NCBI GenBank assembly: GCA_002946415.1 | Contig: NJPS01000067.1 | Location: 930,001 to 994,000, forward strand | Origin: Rutstroemia sp. NJR-2017a BVV2 | Taxonomy: Eukaryota; Ascomycota; Leotiomycetes; Helotiales; Rutstroemiaceae | Reading direction: 5' to 3' | Length of the DNA: 64,000 nucleotides | In this document: piece by piece, positions 1 to 12,963 of the stretch | Numbering within the stretch: position 1 is the first letter of the stretch | Layout of the letters: each line of letters begins with the position of its first letter | The notes under the pieces: model-generated | Databases searched by the model: none | Told to the model about the DNA's origin: nothing | The model's input: the letters and a program-made list of their open reading frames with translations, nothing else | Translations under genes and position numbers: made by a program

Positions 1-966
1 ATTCGAGGGATTGGGTTACTTGCAGAATGTGCTGCGTGGTTTCGTACATTCTTCTTCTTGCTACCTGTGATTTGTTAGGATGGTTTGAACGTTTTTGACA
101 GCTGGATCGATCTGATCCGTCTGAGTATGTCCAACACTGGTTTCTCTTCTTCAGAGGCTGTTTTTGATAGCATAGTAGCTGAACCCCATACTAGGAAATG
201 GAAATAATGGTGTCACGGACGTATTATGAGTATTGGGATTTGTCCTCAGCACTAGTATCGGCCAGTGGCTTTTGCGCTGGGAAGAGTAGAGCAGATACTG
301 AAAGGGACTTGAACTGAAAAGACTTGGAGTGGAAAAATAATACGGCAAGAAGGCTGAAAGATGCTTCGACGACTAACCTTTGCAGAAAACCCGCCAGTCC
401 TTGCCAAGACTTCCGTAACTCTCGCCGCTCCCATGCCCCCAAGCAAAGATTGATATGCAAGCTTAATCTCATTAGCATTTTGTGTGTGTGTTTCATTCCG
501 AAAAGAGACATACTCCAGTCAAGATAGCACCTCCATATCTATAGAAAACCTCTTGTCCTCTTTCTATCTGCTCCCAGTCCTGAAACATGTGATTAGTATG
601 CCTCCAGTCTTAGAGTCATGGCAGACATACCACCCAACTTGGCACAGTATTAACCTCTTTCCACAACTTCCCTAAATCCTCGTCCTCCCCCGCGTTATCC
701 CGCAATAACTCGTACAAATCCCTTTTCGGTTTGGGCTCCGCTTTCTCGTTCTGTGGAACTCTACTCTGATTCCGTGGCAATTCCCCGGTTGCCGGTGGCG
801 ATATCTTGTCCAGACGTTCTATACATCTTGATCCAAGTTCATCAAATGACATCTTCAGAGGATTCATTTGCTCTTTTGTCAAATGCTCAGGCGTCCATTG
901 GAACGTATATCCCCAGGCATGGCGAGTGTTCTCGTCTTTTCGACGAAATGGATTGGGCCATGCCAT
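1..966 (-). CDS. mpaB/rubber-oxygenase-like protein (DUF2236 family), 3' end beyond window
   Basis: Partial gene, start ATG at 966-964, running off the left edge. Exons read as 966-631, 579-514, 467-378 and 64-<1; all joins are phase 0 with GT...AG ends. The joined product has VPSWVDWEQIERGQEVFYRY, then AILTG, IKLAYQSLLGGMGAARVTEV, LARTGGFSAK and VARRRMYETTQHILQV. This series is typical of fungal proteins with the ER-bound oxygenase mpaB/mpaB'/rubber oxygenase catalytic domain (DUF2236), whose members are haem-binding oxygenases. The arginine/histidine-rich stretch VARRRMYETTQH is the conserved core. The open frame runs 55 codons upstream of this ATG through a hydrophobic stretch, so a longer membrane-anchored N-terminus is possible, but the MAWPNPF start fits better. 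The third intron (377-65, 313 bp) is unusually long for this window. Substrate unknown; family call firm, exact function not. Confidence 0.8.
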
Positions 967-1573
967 CTTAGTGGTTCCCTTATCTATAGTAACAGAGGAG
1001 TGAAGAGAAGAGAAGATTAAGAAAAGCAGCGGAACCAGGAACTGTTCCAGTAGATGTATAAGGTGAAGAATGGGATTGAGGACGAAGAACGTACAGTGAA
1101 TTTCTACCAACTGTAGAAAAACTAGAATCACATGATGGCATCATAGATAGGGTCGGACCGCTGGGTCAGAATGATTACCACTAACCTTAACGAATGCCGA
1201 CGATTACTTACTTTGGAGTTTTAGTTCCGGCATCGATTCAATCCGCCGAGGAAGAATTTCATCCCTTTTGCCGAGACCATGTCCAATAAACAGCATCCAA
1301 TGGAAGTGTATTTACTACCTCATTTAAAAGAGTTTGTAAAAGCGCTTTCATAATCGTCTCCGCAGAATGGACGTGAAAGGATCCGTTTAGTAAAACGATG
1401 ATGTCGTAGTACCAAGGCTGGCGAGGCTGGCGGGGCGTACAAGGCTGAAAATAGTCTCTCCTGATAAGATAACAGTCCTTGCTATTATTTCTTAGGCGAG
1501 GAGATTTTCTGAATATTTTCATTCCATCCGCCTCTTTCTGTCAGTTACGCTACCCTCCGATTTATGAACAGAG
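967..1573. promoter_or_regulatory. Divergent intergenic region between the mpaB-like gene and RRG9
   Basis: About 600 bp between two divergent start codons. It must hold both promoters and 5' leaders. Open frames here (for example 1259-1522 on the minus strand) show no protein-like composition or partner exons. No repeat or RNA gene seen. Confidence 0.5.
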
Positions 1574-2644
1574 ATGTCTTGTTCTTGTACAGCGAAAACT
1601 CTTGGACTGTTCATTCGAAGTGTAACACAAGTTGATGTTGCCGCATCTTTCTCCTCCCCGTATCGCCTGCGAAGGTCTGCTACCCCTCGATTTACTACCC
1701 CATCAGTTCGATTTCCACATTCAGCATTTACAAGAGCATATTCGTTGCAGGCGAACGCACAAACCGACGAAAATGTGTCAGACATGAAAAAGAATGAGTT
1801 GGAGGAGGAGAAATCAGGGTTTGCCCCATGCGAGCATGAGGGGGTGACAGGAGAAAATCTGGAGGATATGTTTATGGAAATCACGCCCGAATCGATCGAT
1901 GCACTTGCAGCGGAGACAATGTTTGAACCAGAGCCATTAAGCATACCGCAGTCCATACCGCAGTCGACAGAACTCCACGATGGAAAGCAAAGAAAGAAGC
2001 CGAGGTGGGAGTTGGATCCAGAAGTGGAGAAGACCAGGTTTAGAAGCATTAAACTCGACAACGCAGTGAAAGCTTCTCCACAAGCCAGCACATCAAAAAA
2101 CGACCGACATGAAACAAATCGTCATGACAAATCCAACCCGGAGACAGATGATTGGAAGCCGGATAGACGCCCGGCATGGCAAATGCACAAAGAAGCAATG
2201 AAGATGAAATTTCCCGAGGGTTGGAAGCCCATGAAGAAACTATCCCCAGAAGCACAGGCAGGAATTCGAGCCCTGCATGCTCAATACCCAGATCGATATA
2301 CGACGGCTGCGTTGTCCGCTCATTTCGAAGTAGACCCTGAAGCCATGCGAAGAATTCTCAAATCGAAATGGGTACCTAAGCCGGATGAGCAGATGGATCG
2401 TGAGAGACGGTGGTTCAGGAGAGGAAAGGATGTATGGAATCGATATGCACAATTAGGTGTCAAGCCTCCAAAGAAATGGAGAGAAGAGGGTATAGGTAGA
2501 GGAAAACCGGAATGGAAGAAGAAGAGGGCTCTTACGACAAGTCGTCCTGGTTTTTCCAGTTCTGTTGACGATGTCGACGATGCTGAGTTTGACGAAATTG
2601 TTGAAGAGGATGAGTCGGACGGTCTTCAGGATAGGATACTGTGA
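1574..2644 (+). CDS. RRG9: Required for respiratory growth protein 9, mitochondrial (neugrin-like)
   Basis: Single-exon gene of 356 residues. The N-terminus (about 1-60) is rich in Arg/Ser/Phe with few acidic residues, as in mitochondrial presequences. A low-complexity acidic middle follows (about 60-210). The conserved neugrin/Rrg9 block lies at about 205-310: KFPEGWKPMKKLSPEAQAGI, then RALHAQYPDRYTTAALSAHF, EVDPEAMRRILKSKW and DRERRWFRRG. The helix-turn-helix-like segment that scans 'YP..YTT..L...F.V..EA.RRILKSKW' is the family signature. In yeast Rrg9 is needed for mitochondrial genome maintenance and respiratory growth, and the fungal family is named for that. The acidic C-terminal tail (DDVDDAEFDEIVEEDESD) is variable. 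Start chosen at the first ATG of the open frame, which places the presequence at the N-terminus. Confidence 0.85.
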   Translation: MSCSCTAKTLGLFIRSVTQVDVAASFSSPYRLRRSATPRFTTPSVRFPHSAFTRAYSLQANAQTDENVSDMKKNELEEEKSGFAPCEHEGVTGENLEDMFMEITPESIDALAAETMFEPEPLSIPQSIPQSTELHDGKQRKKPRWELDPEVEKTRFRSIKLDNAVKASPQASTSKNDRHETNRHDKSNPETDDWKPDRRPAWQMHKEAMKMKFPEGWKPMKKLSPEAQAGIRALHAQYPDRYTTAALSAHFEVDPEAMRRILKSKWVPKPDEQMDRERRWFRRGKDVWNRYAQLGVKPPKKWREEGIGRGKPEWKKKRALTTSRPGFSSSVDDVDDAEFDEIVEEDESDGLQDRIL

Positions 2645-3784
2645 CACGAATTTGTCCACAACTGTTTTTTATTATCAATGTATATTATCAGAAATACCCA
2701 TGAACGAATCGAAAGATCAATCGGTCAATGGTTTGCTAGGTGGTTACTCCGTAGTCACCGGCCGACTGATGTTCCATTAGGCTTCTTGTGTTGCATAACG
2801 GAATGTGCCTCTGTCTAGGTTAAGGGAGAGTAAGAAGCACCTAGATCCCGTCAGTGACACTTGAGACCGGTCGGTCTGATAGGGTCAATGCTTACTTGAC
2901 CTTTAACGCGTTTCCCCGGAATCCATTCCATTCGCTCCTTTACCTACAATACTACCTCCAAACTGCAAGCTGCAAACAAGGGCGACAGCAAGTATCAATC
3001 AATTGAATAGAAACACCTGGTGTGAAAGATATGGAAAGGGTAACAGTCAAATCAGCTCATGCCAGCTCGAGACATGATTGCATGATCCAATTGGCTACCG
3101 GAAGCGTCTCCATTCCCAACCTTCCCCTGATCTTCTTTCCCTAGTACACAAGGATAAACACAGACCTACTTTAATTTTCTTTTCCCGTACATCAGCCATC
3201 CATCCACCCACCCTGTCCTGTCACGATTCACGAACCCAACCAGCCCACCGCTTGATCTTCTCGATACCCTCCCTGCCTGCGCGCCTGCCTGCGTGGACGA
3301 TCCCCAGCCGAATGCAATGATATGGTTCTGATTCCTTGCAGGTCGAGATATGACAGCCGAGACAGGGTAGAAATTGATACTTTGTACCTCCGTACGCGGT
3401 AGAGAAGGTGGTTCTATCTGCCACTTCGTTTTTTGATATTCCAAGGTCCTAATTCTCCTCATTCGTTCGTTCAATGGCGCTCATTGTTTGACCGTCCTTA
3501 GACGTTTCTGTTCGGGTTCCGCACCCTCTTTTAATCCACTGTGAGTGACGGAAAACTTGCTGATGGGAAAACTATGATACTAATGCACCCCATAGCATTC
3601 ATTCCTCTTTTCTCTTTCCCTTAAAAGACGTCTGTTTCTTTCCTAGAATACAAACGACCTCAACTTTCATATTCCAAAGATAAATCATAATATACCACGG
3701 ATCCGACACACCGATACAATTGAGAGAAGCTCACCGGTCCTCACCGTAGCCAATTACCTACCATACATACATGGCGGATCGATA
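2645..3784. other. Intergenic region upstream of the WD40 gene
   Basis: About 1.1 kb without a supported gene. Pyrimidine-rich stretches (around 3110-3300 and 3600-3640) look like fungal promoter/5' leader sequence. Short open frames on both strands have no conserved character. A five-codon upstream frame at 3771-3785 is listed separately. Confidence 0.5.
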
Positions 3785-3785
3785 A
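3771..3785 (+). promoter_or_regulatory. Overlapping uORF (stop TAA shares its last A with the main ATG)
   Basis: ATG GCG GAT CGA TAA reads MADR and stops; the final A of TAA is the first base of the WD40 gene start codon (TAATG). This termination-reinitiation layout could lower or tune translation of the main frame. Seen directly; the effect is inferred and needs the ATG at 3771 to lie within the transcript. Confidence 0.45.
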
Positions 3786-6700
3786 TGTCTTCAACTCCGG
3801 TCAACCCAAGGACCTTCGCTGCCAATACCGGACTCGGTTTGAAATTGAGTCCTTCGAATTCTCCATTCACAAGGACACCCCGCTCTTCAAACAAGGCCCG
3901 CAATCCGTACGAGTCGGGATTATCGCTGAAGAAAATAATCGGAACTACAGTTACATCCCCGCCATGTTTCGACAGTCTTCCCACGTCTCGAGTATTTGCA
4001 TATACAGCTGGAGCTACAGTCGTCGTTGTGGATATTGATGATGAAGGGAAGCATGCCCAGCGTTTCTTCCGAGCCCGCCCGACAGCAGTTCCATCCAATG
4101 GCATTCAAACAACCACCGGAGGACCCTCAGCATCTTCAAACACCGCGAACGATGGCCGAAATAGAAGTACTGGTGGTATTCGAGATACAGCTATTCCCTT
4201 TGCACCATCCATACCGCATACCAGTTTAGAATCGAATGATTCCCCTTCCAGAACATGGTCGAGCAGGGAAAGGATTAAGGCTGCGACATGTGTGTCTATC
4301 AGTCCCGATGGCCGCTTCTTGGCAGTAGGCGAGGTAAGCAAGCCTGCACGCAAGTATTGTGTATTGGCTCATGATCATACAGACTGGTTATTCTCCGAGA
4401 GTCCTCATATTTTCTCTGCAAGATACATCTTCGGATACACCGCTTGCCATTCTCAACGAGCACACCTATGGTGTCGGTGCTATAGCTTTCAGTCCTGATG
4501 GTAAATACCTTGCTAGCTTGGGCACTGTCAATGATGGGTTTCTTCATGTCTGGGCCATGAATTCAAAAACTGGAACTGCAAAACTTCATTCAAGCAACAA
4601 ATGTACTAGCGTTATCAAGCAAATGGTCTGGCTTGGAGGAAACATAATTACCGTTGGTATACGTCATATCAAAGTATGGCGAGTCGAAGAGCGATGTCCT
4701 TCACCCAAGCAAAAGTTTGCTCTGGACGGAACACCACAGCCAATGCCCGTTCACCAGACATTGAAGACTCTAGCTGGGCGGAATTGCTTACTTGGTCCTT
4801 TGGCCGAAGCGACATTCACGTGTATTGCGCCGTTCTCAGACCATAGGGCAATTGTTTGCTCGGAGAAGGGTGATGTCTGCCTGTTAGACAGCAACGAGGG
4901 ACAAAAGCTGTTAAAAGTGCTAGGTGCAGGTTTTCCGGTCACATGCGTTGCAATCCATCCGGAAACCAGGCAAGTAAGGATTGGGGGCCGGAGCGGCAGA
5001 ATCAAGGCTATTTCGTTGGATAGCATGTTAACCCCGAGCACCCCACCACCATCGCCTTTGTTCAATGAAGGATTTGTCGACGAAACAGATTCCGGACATC
5101 TGTGCGCCATGGGTTATGCTGGAAGAGATTTCGTTACCATGGATTCCAGGCACTTTATCGAAATTTCTGGGCCAGACCCCAACAGCGCAGCTGGTGATAT
5201 AAAGAACTCAATTCTACCTGCACATGGAGATTCTGTTATGGGAGTCAAGCTCCTGCCTGAAAATAACTCCCTCGATGCAGCATTCCTTACTTGGTCTGTC
5301 GATGGTAGTCTGGTATTCTGGGACGCTCAAGGCAATAGCAAGTCTTCAATCGACGTTGAAATAGAGCAGGTGTCCACGGAAGAGGATGCGCAAAATCAAT
5401 GTCAAGTTGTCCGAGTATCGAAGGATGTTAAGTTCTTTGTAATGGGAGACAGATATGGTGTGTTAAAGATGATCGACGTAACGACAAAGAAGTGTACTTT
5501 TGAGACTCGTGCTCACTCAAGTGAGATTCAAGATATCATCATTCACGAGGACGAGACTTCTACATTGGTCGCTACCTGTGGTAGAGATAGGACTATCCAG
5601 TTGTTCCGCCGGGCTTCTGAGAATTGGGAATTGGTACAGACACTAGATGAACATACCGCTGGTGTTTGTGGTTTGTTCTTCGCTGAAAATGGCGAAAAGC
5701 TTGTCTCGTGTTCTGTGGACAGGACGATTCATATCCGACAGTTGGTGAAAAGAGACGGTGACGGAGGAGATGTTATTGCTGCCATCCCACTTCGTATCAT
5801 CACATTGAAAGCTGCTCCTGTTTCGATGACACCTTGCTCAGGCGACCAGGCCGGAAACTTGGTTGTATCGTTATTAGATCGTACTGTGGCTACGTACGAA
5901 ATATCTAGCGGACGTCTGGTAACTTCTTTCAAAGCGATCGATACCGAGGGTACCGAAGCCGTGGTCATGGACTCTCTTGTGTTTGGAACGCCTAACCAAC
6001 TCTCTGGCCGGAGAAGCACAATTCTTGCTGGTGTATCGAATACAGATAAATCTGTCCGGGTTTATGACTGGACTACTGGATCTTTCTTGGACAAAGAATG
6101 GGGTCACACTGGCAATGTTACTGGGGCAGCACTACTGGAAAATAAGAATTCCACAACTAAAATTCTGGCCAGCACTGGGCTGGATGGGACCATCATGTTG
6201 TGGGAGCTTTCGCGCAGTGTCACCGACAACCAGGAACCGTCAGAGCAAGAGTCCAATATCTCCAAGGAACAACCTATGAAAGAAACGACGGTAACCATGG
6301 CCCGACCGCCTCTTAGGAAAGTTCTATCCAAAGCCGAATTGGCAGAATTTCAGCGCGCGTCTCCAAGCTCTACTCCTTCCGGTCCATCGTCACCTCCTCG
6401 TCCGGTGCGACGCAAGTCATCGAAACTTAATCTGACAAGTCAAACGCCCTCGCTTTCAGTTCCGCCTGTGCCAAACATTCAATCGAAACATCTTACCTCC
6501 GCGTCAGAAGACTTGTCCGCTCGCAAGGGCTCGCCCAGGACCCGATCACGTAGCCCGCCAAGCCCTCAGTCAAAGGATATAAGACGTCCCTCTGTTCCTT
6601 CGGTAGATACCCGCGGTCGTTCGAAGGCTCCAGGAAGTAATGGCAGTGAGTTTGGCTCACTAAGCATGGCCACCGAGCAAGCATGTCGAGCATTAAGAGC

Positions 6701-7004
6701 ATATCGAAGAAAGCTTGTCTCATCGGATTCAATCAAGGATGATTGCATCAAAGAATTGGATCAAGAACTACGGTTGACTGCGGCGGCTTTAGGAGAAAAG
6801 AGCCTGCAATCCAAAGCCATTAGCGAGGTCGTACTAGCCGGATTACTTGACCAGTATTCTGACAAACTTGTTTCGATGTTTGACGAGAAGTTAAGGATCA
6901 GTCAACTTGCGGCGAGTAGTCGGGCAGGTTCTCCTACCGATTCAGCTGAAGCAGGAAAGACGATTGGCAGCGCAGGAACCACAAATACAGTGGTAGAGGG
7001 ATGA
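3785..7004 (+). CDS. WD40-repeat protein of the MABP1/WDR62 type
   Basis: Two exons, 3785-4333 and 4383-7004, joined in phase 0 over a 49-bp intron, giving 1056 residues. The join restores FLAVGE-TGYSPRVLIFSL, the form expected at a WD40 blade edge. The N-terminus has GLKLSPSNSPFTRTPRSSN and the start of a beta-propeller (VFAYTAGATVVVVDI). WD40 blades run through about residue 800: AIAFSPDGKYLASLGTVNDG, LAWSVDG-like repeats, VCGLFFAENGEKLVSCSVDR and ILASTGLDGTIMLWEL. The tail is Ser/Pro/Arg-rich and low complexity, then a helical segment near 985-1040 (LRLTAAALGEKSLQSK..VLAGLLDQYSDKLVSMFDEKL). Two tandem propellers plus a disordered tail with a terminal helix match metazoan MABP1/WDR62, scaffolds for MAPK signalling and spindle poles. 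Fungal members are little studied, so the role here is by analogy only. Confidence 0.8.
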
Positions 7005-7686
7005 ATTTTTTAGTGTTTCACAACTTATTTTCTTTGTTTATACCTAGAGATACATGGCGTTTTTGGGAGTAAACCTCGACGGGTTTCTTGGCGGCGTTGA
7101 AAGGTTATGCTCCTGCATGAGCTTCTTATTCCTCCAAAAGCACAATGCTTCTTTTTCTATGTCATTTAGCATGAGCTGGGCGGTGATTTCAGTTACGGTT
7201 GGCTTCGTGGAGTAAGGGAGTTTCGATAGAAGGACTATTCTGGGGGCTAGCATGGTAGGAATAAAAGTACTAGGGTGGAATGGAGAGTTATTAGGGGAAA
7301 GGATTATACCACTGGGCAGGAGATATACCACACGATACAGACTATCATTTCATTTTTCATGCATCATTCAGTCAATCAAACTTCCTCTTTACATATGCAG
7401 TGTGACCATTACCGATTGCTTAGCAATGAAAAAATGAGAATGATAATCCCCTCACATTGACGACCTGTTGCCGCCACCCTACCTAGGTATGCAATGTGAG
7501 ACCGCCTCAGCCTTATAGGTTCACACGTGACTGAATCGCGCTAAATTTCTCGTCGCGTTTACTGCGCAGCCTCACATTGAAATTATTCTCGAGGTTGGCA
7601 CAATTTTGGTTCGGCATTCTGGTTAAACTGATTTTCTCGACCTCGCTTCTTGTTGACTCCCATCTCAGCTTCCACTTGTCGCAAAA
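7005..7686. other. Intergenic region between the WD40 gene and RVB2; possible small minus-strand ORF
   Basis: About 680 bp. A minus-strand frame from an ATG at 7253-7251 to a stop ending at 7044 would give 69 residues (MLAPRIVLLSKLPYSTKPTV...). It has a basic, hydrophobic start and a helical middle, but no recognised motif or splice partner. It could equally be the 3' UTR of the WD40 gene. Not called as a gene. Confidence 0.3.
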
Positions 7687-9175
<1,489 letters not shown>

Positions 9176-9833
9176 ATGGACGGTTGCGGCTGATGCAGTT
9201 CACTGACATGGGTATAACGGATACATGGGTTGAGTTTGACCAGTTGGCTGGGTCGCTTCGTTTGGCGTCAAAAGGGGTCTGTTTGCGGGAGAATGCAAGG
9301 AACTAAGTACTAATTTGGACGAACTGGTATGGAAAACAAACACATTCCTCCCAAACGGGTAGAATGGTAATACATTCCAGCCCGGTTAAGTAAGCAAAAA
9401 AATTATGGTTTACCAGTACTGTGGAATATCAGAATCCTACTATGCACCTCTCATATTAACTTGAACTTTTTCCTGGTCTCTTGGCTACCTGCGGGCACGA
9501 ACATTGGTGAGAATACAGCATACAAGACAAAGAAAAACGTATGCGAAACTTCAGCCTGCAGACTTCCCGAGACAACAAAGACACCAATACGTTGCCATAA
9601 TGGCTAGAATTAACCAACTAGATGTTGACCAGACTGTTGTTGATGAGGAATATCATTGTCATATTCCTTTATCTGTGGACTTTGCGCACAAAGGATTTCC
9701 TTAATAACAAGAGGTCTATTCACCCCCTTCTTCTTGTCATTTCTCTTTATCCTTCTTTTCCAATCTGTTATAGTTGGGCATTTCCCTCGTCAACAGCAAC
9801 GCTCCAATCCTTCTCTGTACTGACTTCAACACG
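9176..9833. other. Intergenic region before the HMG-box gene
   Basis: About 660 bp holding the RVB2 3' region and the leader of the next gene. Pyrimidine-rich 9700-9790. In-frame ATG at 9774 upstream of the chosen start at 9834 adds 20 hydrophobic residues with no known counterpart. No other feature seen. Confidence 0.45.
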
Positions 9834-12380
9834 ATGTCTTTCGTTGCGGAGGTAGGCAGAGAACGCATTGATACTTCTCGAAATATCAGTATCTCAACTG
9901 AATCCAATCGACCCAATTCCTTGAAACAGATTCTGCCTGAGAATAGACTGGATACCCAAGCACCAGTCTCACCACGACACTCCACTCGTTTGTCGAAGAA
10001 GCGAGCGGGATCAATAGATACTGAGAGCGCGAACCAAGCGCGACTTCAGGACCTTACATTGAACACTGCAACCACAGCAGGCCCTTCCCCGATATCTGAT
10101 ACAGCTCGGGAGCAAGTGTGTCTTTGTCAACCAGATCCAAAGATACCACGTCCTCGAAACGGTACGTGACCCTAAATTTCCTTTGATAAGTTCGAAGTGA
10201 TTGGTGGTTGAGCGGCTCTACGCCTTTCTGCTCCTTTGATGGCTGAACTTAGAACCCTTTGACTCCACGATGGTCGTGGTAGGCTAATCTCTCTCTTTGT
10301 AGCTTTTATTCTTTACCGTCAACATTATCAGGCACAGGTCGTCGCCCAGAATCCTGGACTTGCAAATCCAGAAATATCAAAGATTATTGGCGGGCAATGG
10401 CGTGAACTAGACCCAGAAGCAAAAGAAGAGTGGAAAGCCCTTGCTGAAGTACGTTGGATCGTAACAGGTTTTCACCCAGAATCATACTAATGTTTCCCTG
10501 CGTAGGAAGAAAAGCAGCGACACCAAAGGCAATATCCGGGGTATCGTTACCAACCGAAAAGAGCCGGGCGATTAGGCGGCACTCGAACAGCATCATCCTC
10601 GAATTCAGATGATCCGGCTCGATGCCCGAAATGTAACGGCCGTTATATCTCAACACCAAGTACACCGCTTACTCCGTTCACACCGGCATTCGGGACGTCT
10701 GCTCCTCGCATCGACCCACCTTTGCAGCCTTATCATCCCAATCAGCCTCATAACAACGAGCTGGATAGAACACGCTATCTATCCCAAATGTCCGGGACTG
10801 GTAGACTAGACTCACCACGCGCTGCTCCACCTCCTCAAATGCAAGCTCGTCGTTACCCCTATCCACAAACCCTCCACACTCATCATGACTACGATCGAGA
10901 TATGGAAATGGTTCCCCCGTCCCCGGATCTTAAGCGTCGACGCTTTACCAATGATCCAAGAGCCTACGCACAGCCATCGCCAATGCAGTATTCCTCACCT
11001 CAGCAGGCATCCTTTAGCCGAAACATGCAAATTCCCATGTCTGCAGGTCCCTTCCGGAACTCTCCTCAATCCTTTCAATTTCAGCAACCCAATGTGAACA
11101 TGTCTCGACCAGGTTCTATGGGACCTCCCCAAAGTGCACCTATGCGTACGCATAGGCATCAAAGTCTCACGCCAGTCTATCGTAACCGCACTCCGACTGG
11201 TACTGGTCAGTTCGATGAATCGCTTCGTCTACCACCTTTACAAACACAGCTTCCCGCGACAACCCAACCGAGCCATCGACCAAATGTAGATAACCGCCAG
11301 GAAGTTCGCAAAGCTCAAGCAAAATCCATTGAGGCTATGGTTATGACGATTCCTTTTGTTACTAAACTGGGTATTCTTGCGATGATTTCGCCTCCACTAG
11401 CAGCACCCGGTCCCACGTCTCCTGCGCAGGATATCAGAGGTGGGATCATTGCCGTTGAGGGCACGACACTCGAGTTGATCAAGGAAGTTGGGGATTTCCT
11501 TAACGAGGAGCTGGAAAAGGATCCTCAATGCTTTCTTAGAACATGGAAAACAGATCCAATTTCTACGATTGCGGTGAGTTCTCCCGTGGAGGTTGACACC
11601 GAGATGCAGGACATGGAGACGACGAAGAGTCCACAAAAAGAACACGAGAAGGTCAAAGGAAACAGTAATGACGTACCCAAGCCAAAGGAAAATTCTTTAG
11701 GGGTTCAGGCACAAGAGGAACAAGATCCTTTCATCGACTACCTCACAACCATCACACAATGGCACGAAATGTCCCATCAAATGATCAGATTCATCACTGC
11801 ATTCCCTCCCTCTGTTCCCGCCGTAACATACTCGACATCAAACACAACCTCGACCTCCAAGTCTCCCACTCCCCCAGAGAAAATCATACCCATCGCACTT
11901 CTTCCTCGCGGATATTCGTTGACGCTTTCGGATGCACACAGTATCCAAGTCCCTATCAACGATTCATACGCACCATTCGATCACTGGCAATGGATGGCTA
12001 CACTATGGAGAGGTATTGTGGGTGCCGATCTTACTATATATTGTAAAGAGGCAGGGAAGGAAGAGTACGAGAGGTTCGGCGGGGTAGAGTTAATGCAGAA
12101 TATTGGTGGGGAGAAAAGTGCGGGGAGGAAGGGTATTGTAGTTAGGGTCCTGAGCGAGGAGAGAGATAGGGGATGGATTGATGAGAGAGAGTCAGTGGGT
12201 AGTGCGGGGGCGAGTGATGGTTTGAGAAGAATGGCGCTTGCGGATAGAGAGGTGGTGAGTGGGAATGGGGACGAGAAAGGGAAAGGGAAATGGAAGATGG
12301 ATGAGAAGACGAGGAGAAGATTGAGTTTTGAAGTTGGAGAGTGGGTTAGGGGAATTGATGGTAGATGGGAAAAGAATTGA
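9834..12380 (+). CDS. HMG-box transcription factor (Ste11/FMF-1/Rox1-like)
   Basis: Three exons, 9834-10161, 10303-10448 and 10506-12380, give 782 residues. The splices rebuild an MAT-type/Sox-like HMG box at about 103-175: PKIPRPRNAFILYRQHYQAQ, then LANPEISKIIGGQWRELDPE, AKEEWKALAEEEKQRHQRQY and PGYRYQPKR. Both introns fall inside the box. Directly after it sits RCPKCNGRYISTPSTPLTPF, a Cys-pair followed by a Thr-Pro series that I associate with the fungal Ste11/FMF-1 group of sexual regulators. The rest is Pro/Gln/Ser-rich and disordered, with a moderately conserved helical region at about 380-480 (KAQAKSIEAMVMTIPFVTKL, then LELIKEVGDFLNEELEKDPQ). Expected role: nuclear DNA-binding regulator of mating, fertility or stress genes. 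The HMG box is certain; assignment to the Ste11 group is moderate. Codon use in the last 300 bp turns G-rich (Glu/Gly/Arg-rich tail). Confidence 0.88.
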
Positions 12381-12963
12381 AGGGTGATAGACTAACTCTA
12401 GGGAGAGTATACATGGGGGAGGGTGGGAATGGTAAAGAGGTGGAAACGGGTGTATGTGCGTGATGTTTCTTGTTCTAAATGTCCGATTTAAAGGGGGTGC
12501 ATGAGGATTGTAGTTATTGATTTGTTTTCTCATGGAGCTACTGGTAGATAGTATTCAATGTTAGCATTTATTTGGTTCAGGGTGCTGGTGCTTTTGCTGT
12601 ACTGTACAGATCTCATTCGGTGAAGGTCACGGCCAACGTTCGATTATCGCTACACGATTACACTCCAGCTCTCACGGACCGTTCTCAATGAATCGCACAA
12701 GGCGCTACAGGAGAGGTTCTTCGACTTGGAAAGTACAGGACGATTTGGGACAATGCATTGAATCTAATTACTGTCGTTGAAGGAATGTCCTAAAGAATCT
12801 GAGATATTGTGATGTTTTAGTTGTCCAATTGTCTGTTAGGTGGTGAGAGAGAGGGAAAGATTACTAAGCTCCCGTAAAACTTTTCCTTAGTCAAAAATTC
12901 TAGAACCAAACAACCCTCAATCCATGGCGATGTCGCCATTAGTGTCAACGGCATTTCCAATCG
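12381..12963. other. Convergent intergenic region
   Basis: About 580 bp between the 3' ends of two convergent genes. Nothing beyond probable 3' UTR sequence is seen. The minus-strand open frame at 12192-12533 is an antisense shadow of the G-rich end of the HMG gene. Confidence 0.45.

Noticed and set aside
12192..12533. Pro/His-rich minus-strand open frame
   Set aside because: Antisense shadow of the Glu/Gly-rich end of the HMG-box gene.
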